From assembly GCF_036324505.1 (NCBI RefSeq), contig NC_086351.1:5450001-5514000 (forward strand): a stretch of 64,000 nt of DNA. The letters are read 5' to 3'. Below the pieces are notes generated by a model that made no database searches, had not been told where the DNA came from, and saw only the letters and a list, made by a program, of their open reading frames with translations. Of the stretch, positions 12,576-25,000 are shown piece by piece. Position 1 is the stretch's first letter; each line of letters starts with the position of its first letter. The position numbers and the translations under genes are program-made. Origin of the DNA: Eleginops maclovinus. Taxonomy: Eukaryota > Chordata > Actinopteri > Perciformes > Eleginopidae.

Positions 12576-15500
12576 TTTAGAGAGTGGATTGGCTACAGCT
12601 CCCTTGTGCACAGTTAAGCTACAAGAGCTCCCCATGTCAATATTAGTGTTTACATTCACACTCAACTGTGACTCACTTTGGTACTTCTGAGGATGGATGG
12701 TTAATCTTGCCTTATGTCACTCTTAACATCCTTGGCAAATGGCTGGATTTATAGACTAATGACTGTGTTTCTGTGGGCTGGGACCAGCAATTAAGTCAGC
12801 ACGGTGTTGGTGGAGGGAATCAGTGACTTCTGCTTTCATTTCCTTAGCGACGATGGGGTTTACTTCCCTTCATTCTTACAGCTCTGTGGGTTCAGCTTAC
12901 TATTGAGACACAAAAACGAAATCAATGAGGTATCAAATACAGTGGAACCCTCTCAAAGTGGTCAAGTGTATCCTGGGGGATTAGTATACCCATATAATTG
13001 TCTTTATTTCCCATGCATATAACTATCTTATTGACATTTGTACAGAAATGAAATGGACAGCTTTACTTTTTGATGATTTGCATTGACTGTTTAAATATAT
13101 TACAGCTGTTTTGACACTCACATGTGCTCTGTTTATTTCAAATACACTATAATACAGTTCAGTGTGAGGCACTGAGTTAACTGTAGTTCAAATGATATAT
13201 AGGGCTTTGCCAAAACAAATTCAGTAAAATTGAGCAAATAGGATACTCATTTTGGCTGTGCATTTCATTTCACCATTTTAGTGTCTTTTAGCTCTTTGTC
13301 TTGGTCTAAAGGCCTTCAATTCACCCTTTAGTTTCAGAATCAAAGCTGTTATCAGTGTTGTTTTCAGCCACAGCAGACGGCTATCGTCTCAGCTCCAAAA
13401 CAGCAAATAAAGAGGCTAGCAGGTGAACAAAGTGGAGCATTTTGCAAATAAAGTGCCAGATATTTTTCTCCAGAGTTGTTGGAGTCTAAAACAGAGCCAC
13501 ACGGTTAGTGAATGTTATGTACATGTCTACTGGATGTATAAATAAGAAATGGTTTTGTATGAATTGTTAGTTTCTGTTTAAAGATTGTTCTGGCTAAAAA
13601 ATATGTTAAAATAGGGCTTCAGTCTTCAGTATTTATTGAATACATATCTATATTTTTGTTGTGTGTGGCAAAGATAGAGAGAACTCATGCTTTTCACTCA
13701 ATTGCTGCTTCAAAGAAATATGATTAAAGTTGCAAATTGAATTAAAACCAATACTGGCATAGCTAAAAGTTCTATTAAAGAAAGGTGCAACACTGTGGGA
13801 GAAACTTTACTGAAGACTTGTTTTTCAAATTGATGTTTTAAATAAGAACATTTTCTTCACCAGATAATTAGGGTTTAAATAAATATTGCTCAGGACTTTT
13901 GTGTTTGTGCTCCACATCCATCACAGGAAAGTAATGTGTGTGTGTTTCTAATCTGGGGTTTTATAGAGTCGCCTTTGGAGATAAATCGAGATAGAGCACA
14001 TGCCACATCAAAGCATCAAAGCAGACTGAGATGCAGATGGACTTTGTGTCCCTTCATTACACATGCACTAAACCTCTTGGCTGTGATTTCACTTGCCACT
14101 GGTGGAGGGATATGTGGCCACTTAACCAGCTGTATAGCTTCAGCCCATTGTGACAAATGGTCAAACACATTTATTTCGCTCAATCAATACTACTGCCGAT
14201 CACTAAAAGCTCTTTATAGAAGATCATTTCCTCTGTCAGATAAGTCTTCCCGTCCGTGTTCCTGTCTCCATTTTTCTTCCCACTTGTCTCCCAGTTGCTA
14301 TTAAATACACACAGACACACACAGACACACACCTAAACCCAGTCCCACGTGCCGTGTACACATAAGTTCATGTGTAAGGATGGGATCTGGGTGCCATGAC
14401 AACAGGGCACATCAAAATCCAATTAAATGGAACTTCCTCCTACTTCAGCAGACCAACAAATAACTTCCTCCCACCCTCTTCTCTTCCTTTGCATGTAACA
14501 TGTGTGACGTTTAAGTTATTCACATCTGCACTCTCGTCAAGTTGATAACATTTAAGCGTCAAATCTAACTGGTGGAGAAGATGGGGGGGGGAGACACTTT
14601 ATACAGCATAAAGAAGTGGTAGCCTGCAGCACAAATGCAATTTCTCCGGACATGACGCTGCACTGCATGACACAAACATGGAGTGATCATGGTCCAATGA
14701 CTGCATAATAACACTCATTCAAGCATTATACACTTGCATTAAATCTGACAATGCATATCAAATCTGTGAAAAATGGAGAATATTTAAACAGGCTCCATGT
14801 CTTCATGCCTTCTAGAGTGATACTTTAAATCATTATTTACCCCTCTCCTGACACGTGTCATTAGATGATCAAAGGGATGATCTACATGATGAAACACACT
14901 GCAATTGTAAAACAACACAGTGATACACAGCACCCACAATGACTTCCTCCAGCCCTCGGTGTGTGTAGCTTTGCATAGAAGCATGTATCTGTAGATCCCC
15001 ATCTGTCGCCGGGTTTCCACAGTGTGTTAAACGGAGTGGGCATCATCAATCACTGCCACCCCCACATGGGCACTGCCAAGCCCCCAGAGAGAAAAGCAAG
15101 AGCCGGGGCAAGACAGAGAACCAGGCTCCCTGCCTCCAGTGAGAAGCAGCTTACATATTACACATCCGAGGGGGTGGCCTGGTAATGTCCCTCAAGGGCT
15201 GCCATCACGCTGTGCTCAGTGGCTGATGGGGTACAGGCTGCCTCGGCAAGACTTAATGCATGAGACTGAACATCACATTAACGCCGGGGCGAGCCTTGGG
15301 AGGCCTGCCACTGTAGATGGAGAGGCCAGGCCCACAACCACAATTAAAAGGAAAATGATTAACAATTAGCCTGCCAGAGAGAAATAAACAAGCGGTTTGC
15401 TGAGACAACTTTTCCAGTGCTGTAGACCAATTTGTGTAATGGGGAGCATGTATATTCTGTTGAAGATAGTGAAGTGCTCTCCATGTGCTGATGAGTGTGC

Positions 15501-16022
15501 ATAGCCCACGGGGCTCAGCAGGGTTTGTACCTCCTACACCACGCCGCCCAAACCCACGCACTCCACTCGTCTGAGCAGAGAGTGAAGAGAGAGCAAGGTC
15601 ATTTGTTTGGTTTGTAGCATAGTGTTGGCCTCAGCACCACTCATGCTTTTCTGATGTGGACCGATGTGACTACTATACAATTTGCAAAAATTAATAGATT
15701 GATTGTAAAATGCTGTTTCCTATCGTTGGGTCACCGTTGAGTTCTGCATCTTTGATGTTTTCCTGGAAGTTTGCTGTGTTTGGGCTGCAATGACACTTGT
15801 CGAATGCTGACTCAGAGTGACTTTTATAAATTGTAAAATAAATCAAAAGACACTGGAGAAAACATGATAAAATCCTCTGACAATTGAATGATAAATTTGC
15901 TGCCCCTTACACAAGTGTGCTCCGGATTGCCTGGAGGTTATTGCTGTGTACTTTATCCACTGTTGGTCATTCATCACCTGCATGGGCACAGTATCAGCCG
16001 CAGTCTCCCAGTCACATATGCA
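12576..16022. other. non-coding stretch with CA tract and a GC-richer block
   Basis: No gene is visible. About 14305-14332 is a short imperfect ACACACAG tract and 14583-14591 is a run of nine G. The part from about 15040 to 15400 is clearly GC-richer than its surroundings, non-repetitive, and ends in an AT-rich homeodomain-like stretch with CACAATTAAAAGG and GATTAACAATTAG. It is a candidate conserved non-coding element. The frames over it on both strands are not recognisable proteins. Confidence 0.5.
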
Positions 16023-16058
16023 GAGGGAGGGAGGGAGGGAGGGAAGGAGGGAGAGAGG
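16023..16058. repeat. (GGGA)n purine microsatellite
   Basis: Tandem GGGA units, five to six clean then interrupted by AAGGAGGGAGAG, about 36 bp. It produces the Gly-Arg-Glu repeats in overlapping reading frames, which are therefore not genes. Confidence 0.92.
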
Positions 16059-18740
16059 TGGAAAAAACAAATTCAGACTGCCTCACTGCTATAGGGAGTA
16101 TTTTTGTGTGTAGAGCTAACGCCAGTCTTGAAACATTTCTTATTTATATTTCTCTCTCAAACCTTTTTAACAAGATTTCTGAGATTACTAATATTTGAAT
16201 TGAATTAAAATCATGCAAAGGTTTCATTTTTTCATACCAACACAATTGATGGGATTGACTGAATACCTTTTACAAGCGAATCTTAAAAAGAGCACCAGAT
16301 TACGGAAAATGTGTTTGGTTGGTATATGAGGGGGTAAGGCGTATCACGTGTACGTGTGTAATTGAAGCTCGAGTTCACTGCCTGAACTCGCTTGAAGGAT
16401 TCGCTCCAAGTTTTGATTGAAACAGTTAATTCGGGAAAGAAGTGCCGTTTAAATGTTGTGCGTAACAAAAACTTAATCCCATTTACCGTAGATGTATTTT
16501 TGGGTTGAGAAATCTCCAAATTGTGTATCATAGAACAGGAGATATCTTACTTACTTATCACTACTCGACATTTTACTAGTGCCAATTGGAAAAAGTTGTG
16601 CAAAACAGGATCTAAAAGAACTGAGGGTTATTTGGCACACCAATGTATGTGGAAACATGATGGAACAACCCAGCTATTTATCAAGTGGCACTGCCATTCA
16701 ACATCTATAACATCCCGTAGTTTGATTTGTGCATCTGAATTGAATACTAATGTGGGACATAAATATACACAGTGACTTGGAGTTGCAGAAAAGACTGCCT
16801 GTTGAGAGCCTATGCAGCACAATATACAATATAAGGACACAACCATAGATACACATTAATATTATAGCAAACGTTGTGAGCGATGGCAGACAGCTTATCT
16901 GTAATCATAAATAATAATTGTCATTTCCACCCCGTTGTGTGACCGCCTGCTGGTTCTGACACCGGGAAGACACGTGAACGTACATGCTGCTTCTCATCTC
17001 AGCTTTGCTTGTTTTCTTCTGAATATATTAGGAGCGTCTCTCCATCAGCTACCCCGGTGAAGCAACGTTGTGATGTTCGAAACCCCTCGCTTGGAAAATT
17101 CCCAAACAGCCTGGAAGTCTCCCAGATTTAAAGTATGCATATTCATAAGTCCTTATCTTGGCTGAGGCTCTGTAGAACTTCATTACATATGCGTACAGAG
17201 GGAGTTTACTTATATACATGACTACTTTGTAAACTCTATAGTATACTAATTTAATAGCAGAAATCTAGAATTCCTGCTCAAGTTTAAGGTCAATTTACTC
17301 TTTAAACCTATTTTTTTTATTGATGATAGAATAACTACAATTAAAATACTTGAAGTAGAATGACCTGGATGTATTTAGATGTTAGCCTTCAGGAAGCTTC
17401 TTACAAATAATGACCGTGGGCCTAACAAATGCTGCATTAGCTTTCTTGGCCCTTAAACTGGAATTTGAGTGCAGCCACACAGAAATGCAATTAAGATAGT
17501 CTGAAGACAAGAAATAGAACAAAATAGAGACCAAAGACATAATAAAAATGGCTAACAGATACTACAAAAAGAATGAAGTGACAAAGCCCTGACTGTCATT
17601 TCAAACAGTGGACATTTTGGCAAACGTCTCACTTTGGGCTTACAGGTAGAGCGCTTTCTTTTGAGCTGTTGCCGTTTATTTCTCATCCATCCGTCAAGAG
17701 AAAGCTGCAGCATGTTGGCGGAGCACTCGCCGCCTTTGTCTTGTAAATTCAACTTCTGACATCAACGAGACTGCAGAGGGTTGTCGCTCGGCAGAAATAG
17801 ATTTACGTTTTTGTTTTTTGGTCTTTTTTTTCGCTCGTTTCCTAACAACAAAGCACCTCTGTATGAAAACCGCAAAGGGTGTACCTTGAAGTAGGAGCCA
17901 TATATAGAAATCTTGTAGATCAGGCATGAATTAACACCGAGGTGGCTGTTGGCTTGGAACATTTCAAACCCCCTCAGAATAACGATGATGTTGGCGATGA
18001 CAGAGGAAAGAATTTATTATAAAAGTGGCAAGCAAGACAGAAAATGCACTTTGTACTAGTGCGGCACAGGAACATTGTGGGATCATTTAATACACTTTTC
18101 AGTACAATTGTAACAATTAATGCCCCTGTGAGTCTGATATTGCTTATAGAGCTGAAAATGACTCCCGTTCAAACTAACTTGTATGTATCTGATGCGAAAA
18201 TGAAAAGTTTTTCACAATCGATACATAATAGCCCGAGATTTAAAAATACTGTGCCGCTACACTGCACAGTCTGATGCTGGATCAATGGAGAAAGGCATCT
18301 GGTTCACAGCAGGAGAGATTGAGGGTGGATCAATAATAAGCAAATTTCCAGGAATTGCAAGCAGTATCGACTATTTAATTAGCCATTTCTCTCAAAAGGT
18401 GCATCAAAGACTTGTGACAAAAAAAAAAGCTAATGGGCCTTGTGAGGAACGTAGACTACATCGTGCAGATGAGTGAACGCGTGTTGCAGGAGAGAGAAGA
18501 GAAGCCTTGAACATCAAAGTCATACTTACCCTGTAGTAAAAATTCATAAACTTGCAGAAGAAACAAGTTTTCTAAATGCATCTGTCTTGTGCATTTGGGG
18601 ATTTATTAGGATATATGATTTCTATTTGTCAAAACCCCCCCCCATTAAAAGATTAAAATTAAATTGATTTCGGTCAAAACAACTGAAGAAACTCATGCAC
18701 AGCAGTGCTTCTCTCCTGGGTGCAATTTCGTGAGGGTTGA
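16059..18740. other. non-coding stretch with a small hairpin
   Basis: No gene is visible. A perfect 8-bp stem CGAGTTCA/TGAACTCG with loop CTGCC sits at 16370-16390 in CpG-containing unique DNA. About 16920-17210 is unique-looking and could be a conserved element. A T-rich patch at about 17800-17835 explains a lysine-rich minus-strand frame. A run of eight or nine C follows at about 18634-18642. Confidence 0.5.
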
Positions 18741-18861
18741 ACCAAAATAAATCAAAGTGTTCCAGTGCACACCAGGATACTAGGCACACTTTTTATCAAC
18801 AGATATATTAAAAAACTAAAATAATATCCTGATGTGCACTGGAACTTTGATTTCTTTTGGT
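18741..18861. repeat. long inverted repeat (hairpin), possible MITE remnant
   Basis: A left arm at 18741-18782 is complementary to a right arm at 18825-18861. The shared core reads ATCAAAGT(GT)TCCAGTGCAC, and the outer ends read ACCAAAA and TTTTGGT. The arms differ at a few positions and by a 2-base indel, and are separated by about 42 AT-rich bases. The structure could be a short palindromic MITE or a hairpin transcript. I do not recognise the family and see no clear target-site duplication. Confidence 0.75.
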
Positions 18862-19835
18862 AGCACTTTTGTGATGTTGTCATAGGATCTGTTGAAAGTC
18901 AGAATATCACCAGCTTGTATATAGGAGTACTATGCTATAAATTAATGCTTTTTACTAGGCAATCTGCTAAAAAAGAAGTGAATCTGTCCTTGAAGGTGAC
19001 ATTGGCAACAAATAAGATCACATTTAAAGCCCAGACATGAGTGGGTGTAATTGGCCAATGAACACCGGCATTAAAAACTGGCACTTAAGAACTTAAAAGC
19101 TTTACATGATCTGAAAAAAGCCTGGAACAAAAAAAAAGCGTTTCGCTTTAAAATGTTTATGCAGTAAATTGTGGAAATTTTAATTTTGCTTGTTGTTTCC
19201 TTTCCAAGAGCATCACCCACACTTAGATGGCACGTCTCTATGCGAGGTGAGTATTCACTCGGAGGGGTTTTAATACAGAGCTAACGCCGAGAGAAGATCA
19301 GAAGATAGAAACATATGTGCGCAAAGGGATGTAGTTCCACCTTTTCCTGGCTAGCGTGCAAAAAAACATGAAGACAAAACAGATGAATCATGAAAAAGAA
19401 AACTAAGAAGAAAAACCCGATGGATGCCTTTGTGAGCAAAAAATGCTTACACACCGACGCTGAGTGACGCTTATGGGCATTCGAGTTTTTTTCTTCTCAT
19501 GACTCCACTCATGATTTATGTAGGTAGAGGCTGCTCCTCTGACCTTGAGAGATGCTTCACTTTGTGCTGATGTTCGGGTTAACTGGGGATTGTGGGAATT
19601 GGTGGACCCTCTGAGGAATCTTTTTTTCTTGACCTCACACAGGCTTTTGGTGTGTGCAGGTATCATGATCAATATCCACCTCAGTTCATGTGGGTTTTAC
19701 AGAGATATGAGCTACTGATGATAGATTGAGAGTTTGATTTTTTCCTTTGAACCCACCTTGCCGGAAAAAAATCCTTTCGGATAGTTCGTTGGGATGCAGA
19801 AACATTGCTAGAAGCTACCGTGATAATATGATTAT
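18862..19835. other. non-coding stretch
   Basis: No gene, RNA or recognised repeat is seen. The 89-codon minus-strand frame at 19403-19672 has no recognisable domain. Confidence 0.55.
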
Positions 19836-20230
19836 TAAAGGAGCCCTGTTATGCTTTTTGGGGTTTTCCCTTACCTGTAGTGCGATATTCAGGTTGTTGT
19901 GCATGTAAATGGTCTACTAAAACTTTAAATAAAGCACCTGTGTAACATTAAAGAACGTAAACATGTCACAGTAAACTGAAAAAACTGAAATGTTGACTTT
20001 AATTAAATGTCTTATGTCAACAGATTGCACATTAGGTAAGTTGAAAGCAATAACATTAAGTTGACCCTAATTTATTTAAATTTAAACTTAATATTATTGC
20101 TTTCAAATAACCTAATACAGTTATGTGAAATCGATTGATGTAATACATTTAATTAATTCTGTTTTCTTCAGTGTAGAGGCACAAATCACAATAATGAAAT
20201 CTGAAAAGGAGCATATTAGGGCCCCTTTAT
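19836..20230 (-). mobile_element. MITE family 1, copy B (internally deleted, interrupted)
   Basis: The left end AAAGGAGCCCTGTTATGC and the right end GCATATTAGGGCCCCTTT form the family 1 TIR. Compared with the other copies, the central part is missing: the sequence passes from GTAAATGGTCT straight to the block around TTAAATAAAG...AACATTAAAG. The remaining body is split at the CAGTAGAGGCAC site by a 200-bp palindromic element (19974-20173). Outer family 1 sequence is therefore only about 193 bp. Confidence 0.75.
19974..20173. mobile_element. palindromic MITE nested in family 1 copy B, TA target duplication
   Basis: The element is a near-perfect palindrome along most of its 200 bp. The left half has TTTAATTAAATG, then GGTAAGTTGAAAGCAATAAC, and the right half returns ATTATTGCTTTCAAATAACC, then CATTTAATTAATT. 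The ends AACTGAAAAAACTG and CTTCAGTG are inverted relatives. TA stands immediately outside each end (19972-19973 and 20174-20175). Removing the element plus one TA restores the CAGTAGAGGC seen in other family 1 copies. TA duplication suggests a Tc1/mariner-type transposase in trans. It has no coding capacity. I recall similar palindromes in many fish genomes. Confidence 0.8.
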
Positions 20231-21636
20231 AACCTTTGCTTTTCCATTAACGTTAGATCAGAACGTTTATAAACATTTCTCTTTATAAAGTCACCTTTCC
20301 CTACATATTAATCATAATTTAACGCTAATGGCCAGTCTTTATTTTTTCTTTACCATCACCCGACATCTCTTTTCTGTCATTTCAAAGATTAATGATAATC
20401 AACTGAATCGACTCTCGTAAATCCTCATCAGCAGCCCGAGGGGCATGTTCAAAGCCACTAAATCAGCGTATTCATTCAAAGGTTTTAAATATTCAGATGA
20501 GTCCCTGAGGCTTCGATGCAATAAAAGCTTATTTACCGGGGCACGGGAAACACACCTTGCATCTTAATACACTGACAAAGTGAAGAGATGAATAGCGCGG
20601 TTACATCTGTATCATGTTCACGGTAGATCAATCTGTCACTCTGTCGCGGCTGGTTATTCAATATTGTCCTTGGCCTTAAACTGCACCAAGTGAGATTTAT
20701 GCTGTCAGAGCGAGCTTGGGGAAGAACAGACAAAAATTAAGGCTCAAAGTACTACAGAGGTATTAGATTTCCTTCATTTGAATTCATCACTTCACTAATG
20801 GAATAAGCACCCAGGCATATTTCCTCTTTTTCTTTTCAAAATCGCTCATGATAAATGTTGTAATTGTGAGCGCAATACACTGCCGAATCTTTCATCAGCA
20901 CTGTAGACAGCTCAGTAAATCTGCAGAAAGAATGATTAACATGAAGAAAAAATAAATCACTGCTTATGGCAACAAGGAAAATACTATTACCTCTGAAACT
21001 GAACATGAAACAGAAACATAGATGAAGTCACACATTCAGCTGGTTCAATTTTCAGTGTCAGATGAAAGTTTCTAGTGCCATCATCACAGTCTCGAGAATG
21101 CGTACTTATCCTCAAATAAATAACCCTGCCTAATTTGAAGCAAAGTGTAAAAAGCAGGACAGAATACATTTACTCCCTGCAGATCTTTGAAACAACAACC
21201 ACCCCATAGTTCTGACAAGTGAAATGTTTATCAATGTCCTTCTTGTTCCACCTCTAATGGCACATGATTAAATGCTAAGGAGGTCTCATCATCTCCAGCG
21301 CCTATGTTATGCTAAACAAACAGGCAAGGTAAGCCTGAGTCACCTTAGTGTTGTTGATTATCAAAGCTAGATGGCTTATTTATACAGTATGAAGCTGATT
21401 ATTCCAAACAGTCAAGGTGTTTAAAAGTCTACATTTTTTATGATAATAACCCACATAAGCATGATATCACTCAAAACCTCAGGTTACTTGAGCCCTAACA
21501 AAATGCTTTGATTCTTTTAAACATGAACATGCAATCCTTAATCATACTCTTATTGAGACTGGAAATTAAAAATATATATATTTATTTCTCAAAAATCGAT
21601 AAAAATGCAGTTACATGTCAGGGATTTATGTAGGTA
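20231..21636. other. non-coding stretch, possible conserved element
   Basis: No gene is visible. About 20380-20760 is non-repetitive, with scattered CpG and a composition unlike the adjoining transposons, so it is a possible conserved non-coding element. The remainder is AT-rich and featureless. Confidence 0.5.
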
Positions 21637-22055
21637 GAACTGTTTTATGCTCCTTGTATTTTCTCCAATAAGGTTTTGTTGGGCTAAAATCCCAGAGTTT
21701 CCTCCAGAGGGAGTTTTTTTCACACACACCCTGCCTGAAATGCCTCGATTAGACTCCTTTGTTTATTTCCATGAAATCATTTTGTGGCACTTCTATTGGC
21801 TTGCGCTCCAACACATTGCATGCGATATGTTAAGAGGAGGGACATTTCTAAGGGGTTGACCATTCACAACAGAGCTAACCAATCAGAGCAGACTGGGCTC
21901 TGGTTTCAGACAGAGGGTGAAAAGAGGTGCAGCAGCACAGGCAGAATGAGAAACATAAAGAGCTTTTTGAACATTAAAGCATGGAGACATGTCGCAGTAG
22001 AGGAATAGAATACAATTATGACACCTGAACATTAGCATAAAAGGGCTCCTTTAAG
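21637..22055 (-). mobile_element. MITE family 1, copy C (near complete)
   Basis: About 419 bp. The left end has TTTTATGCTCCTTGT and the right end GCATAAAAGGGCTCCTTT, a diverged TIR pair. Internal landmarks in order: TGCCTGAAATGCCTC, GCTCCAACACATTG, AACCAATCAGAGCAGACTGG, GGTTTCAGACAGAGGG, AAAGAGCTTTTTGAACATTA and GACATGTCGCAGTAGAGG. This copy keeps a central segment (about 21715-21810) that copies A and D lack, so it is closer to a long form of the family. The two overlapping plus-strand frames are artefacts of the repeat. Confidence 0.8.
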
Positions 22056-25000
22056 GAAAAGTAAGGAAAGGCTCAGCAACACACACAGATTTTTTTTGCT
22101 GCAAAAGTTCTGACCACTACTGATGCTTTTATTATAGTGAATACAATAAGGGAAATATGGCAACTACACAGAGAAATATTATATTCATCCATGACTTACC
22201 ACAGGCAGACTTTGCACTCTGTAAAAAGTAATCTAAGCACAGCCTGATCATGTAAAATCCATCCTTCTGGTGTTGGAGATGATGCTGTCAAGGGATGAAA
22301 ACACTTAACTGTTGGTCAAAAGCTGTGCCTTAGATATCTTCATTCAAGAATATCATGGTCTAAATCCAGCTTAGCTGTGACATGTTTCATCTGCATCGGC
22401 GTCTGTGCTAATGGGGCTCGATTCAGGCGGGAACATGAAGTCATTTGCGTCATCCCCGTGAGCTGATCATGAGCTGATCTTCTTAAGTGCCACATAAAAA
22501 CCTAAATGTATCTCAAACATCTGCTGCTGCTTTTCTCTAACCAGCAGCTGAAGCAGCACCACACCAGCCTCCACCAACACGTTCGATTTTAGCTGCTAAT
22601 TAACAAGACTAGTTGACTTCCATTAAGAATCTAAATTTAGATTTCTGCTTCGTAGCACCTTGTCGCGTGCACATTAACAACTTTGTACCTCCGGGTTTTA
22701 GTTTTGCTTCGAACTGAGCCACTGCTAGAAATTCAGGCTGCAACTACGGTATGAAAATAGTGTTTCTGACTGGAGTGAAGTTAAAATAACTAAAATTGCA
22801 GTGCTGTCATCAACTCGTGCTGGCCTCTGAGCATCAGACAGCAGATGTTGCCGGATGACACAAAGTGGTGAAGCCTCCCAAGTTAATGAGGTCTCAGAGG
22901 TTTCATAACCCCCCTAACTGCCTCTTTCCGTGTCTCTTTCTGCAGGTTGTTTTTTATTCTCACACACATGCAAACATACTTACTACCCACACAAATGTGT
23001 CTATGTATACTGCTGATGGCTGCAGGCTGTTGAGGATACACAGTGGGTCGTGTTGAAGGTCAAAGGTGGGTGCAAGATGAGCGTGCATCTTGGGAAAGTT
23101 TATTGTTTATTGAATTACTATTTGAAATTGTTGTTTGCAGAGGACAACTGATTTTTTCTGTTGCTCACCCGCTGCCTTTTCCTTAACTGCCTATTGGCTC
23201 ACAATTACGCTGATGATGATACTATTTACTCGTGGTTTTCTTCCCTCTGTAATGGTGAGCAGTGACACTACCGACTTCACGGATTTCCATTCACATGTAT
23301 TGATATCTTCATCACGTTAAACAATTCCCTCTCCAGGAGCCTGTTTTCCATTCTGCAAATCTAACATCATCAAGCTCACGCTGATGTGGTTCAAAGAGGA
23401 GCCATTCCAGCAATATGGCTCTTGGGTTCAGTCATTTCCCCGCCAAAGGTGTACACAAAGGAGAAGAAGAGAGGCAATATATTTTGAATATAATTACAGC
23501 CTGTGTGTTATAAAGTCTGGACCCCCAATTCCCTGATTAGTTATTGAAATAAAAGGAAAAGTCTAATTGACTGAGCTTCTAGTGATTAAAGGAGACAAAT
23601 AATCACCCAACCCTGAGCAGCAACGGAAAATAAATGAGGATCGTCGATGCTCTGCACATTCCCATCGATATATCCGAAACCATACCATGCTCTCTTCCAA
23701 TGCGCGGTAGACATCGCTGTACTCGTCAAGCAAATGAGTATTTTAGATTTACAGAGCGGTAATGTGACATAATCATGTTATAATTTATCAATTAGAATAA
23801 TTAGGAGGCAGATCCAATTTAATTAAAGTGTTGAAAAGGCTCAGAGGAAGCCAGACACACACAAATGAGTCTGTGTGGGTTTTTTCTTTTCCGCCGGTTG
23901 TGGCTTCAGATGCTCGGGTGAGTTTACTGTCATTCTCATTCCCTCCCCATCTAATTGAATTACGATCTCAGAGCGCAGGAATAGAGCATACAGTTCTTCC
24001 AATTGCTCCTTCGTACAGGAAAAGCTGGGAAAAACGGAAAGATCTAAAAAAAACTTGTATGTAATGCCTTGTGGCATTATGACTTAGAGTTTGGCTGTGC
24101 TTCAGTGGACACTAATGAATTGGCACTGTCAGCAGTGTGAACTGTAGACCCGACAGTGGGGATGTGCTTAGTGGTCGTGCTGAAGCATGTCAGCAGGCTA
24201 GGCCCAGTGAGCTTGTAAGACAGAAATGAGAGAATGAGACAGTGAGGAGGGGGCACAGAGAGAGGGAGAAAGAAAAACGCTGCCAGAAAAGGCCCCATCA
24301 GCCATGTTTGATAAAATCAGCTGGCTCTGCTCCTGGTCTTAAGGATGTAGGATTCCTCTCCACCTGCCCAAGTTATCACTGTGTCACACACTCACACTGG
24401 AGATTACCTCTCATCATTTGGTGTTGGATCAGGCGTGGAAAATGCTCTCTCACACAGTCATTTAAAGCGAAGGGAGGATTTATTTTCTCTCTTTACATTA
24501 CCCTTCCTTTCTCCCCCAGCGTCACTCGCCCTTTCCTTCCTCCCTCCATCTCTTCCTCCCTTTTCATTCTACCACTCCCTCTTCTTCCTTCTTCTTCCTC
24601 CCCTTGTCCTTTTTCGCCTCGTACTTGAGGGCAAACGGCTCACAAAAGCAACTTGACGCCTCTCACAATGACAAACGGTCATTTAAAAAGGCCAACCTGT
24701 CAGGCATACCGCACCGCAGAAGCATTGCAGAGACGAATGAAGGAAAAATATACTCAAGGTAAAGGAGACAAATGATCAGAGCGAGTTGAAGAGGAAGGGA
24801 TGAAGAAGAAGCTGGAGGAGATGAAGACTGCTTGGAGGGAAAAGACTGGAAGTTTCTGACTCTCTGTAGTTCGAGGCAGCCTTACTATACTTTTTTAATA
24901 TAGTGATTTTAATGCCTGCTGTTGACTTCATATTTGAAGCCTGCGTGCATTCACTTTATATTTAAAAAGTTCCAAGATGATCGGGCCTCTCCTCTGTGAA

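Noticed and set aside
13076..13083. Exact POU octamer ATTTGCAT
   Set aside because: An 8-mer is expected about twice in 64 kb on both strands, and there is no supporting context.
19515..21640. 16-bp shared sequence GATTTATGTAGGTAGA at about 19513 and 21625
   Set aside because: A match of this length is expected about once by chance in a window of this size.
24242..24656. Two overlapping plus-strand frames rich in Leu, Pro and Ser
   Set aside because: They are the translation of a pyrimidine-rich tract.
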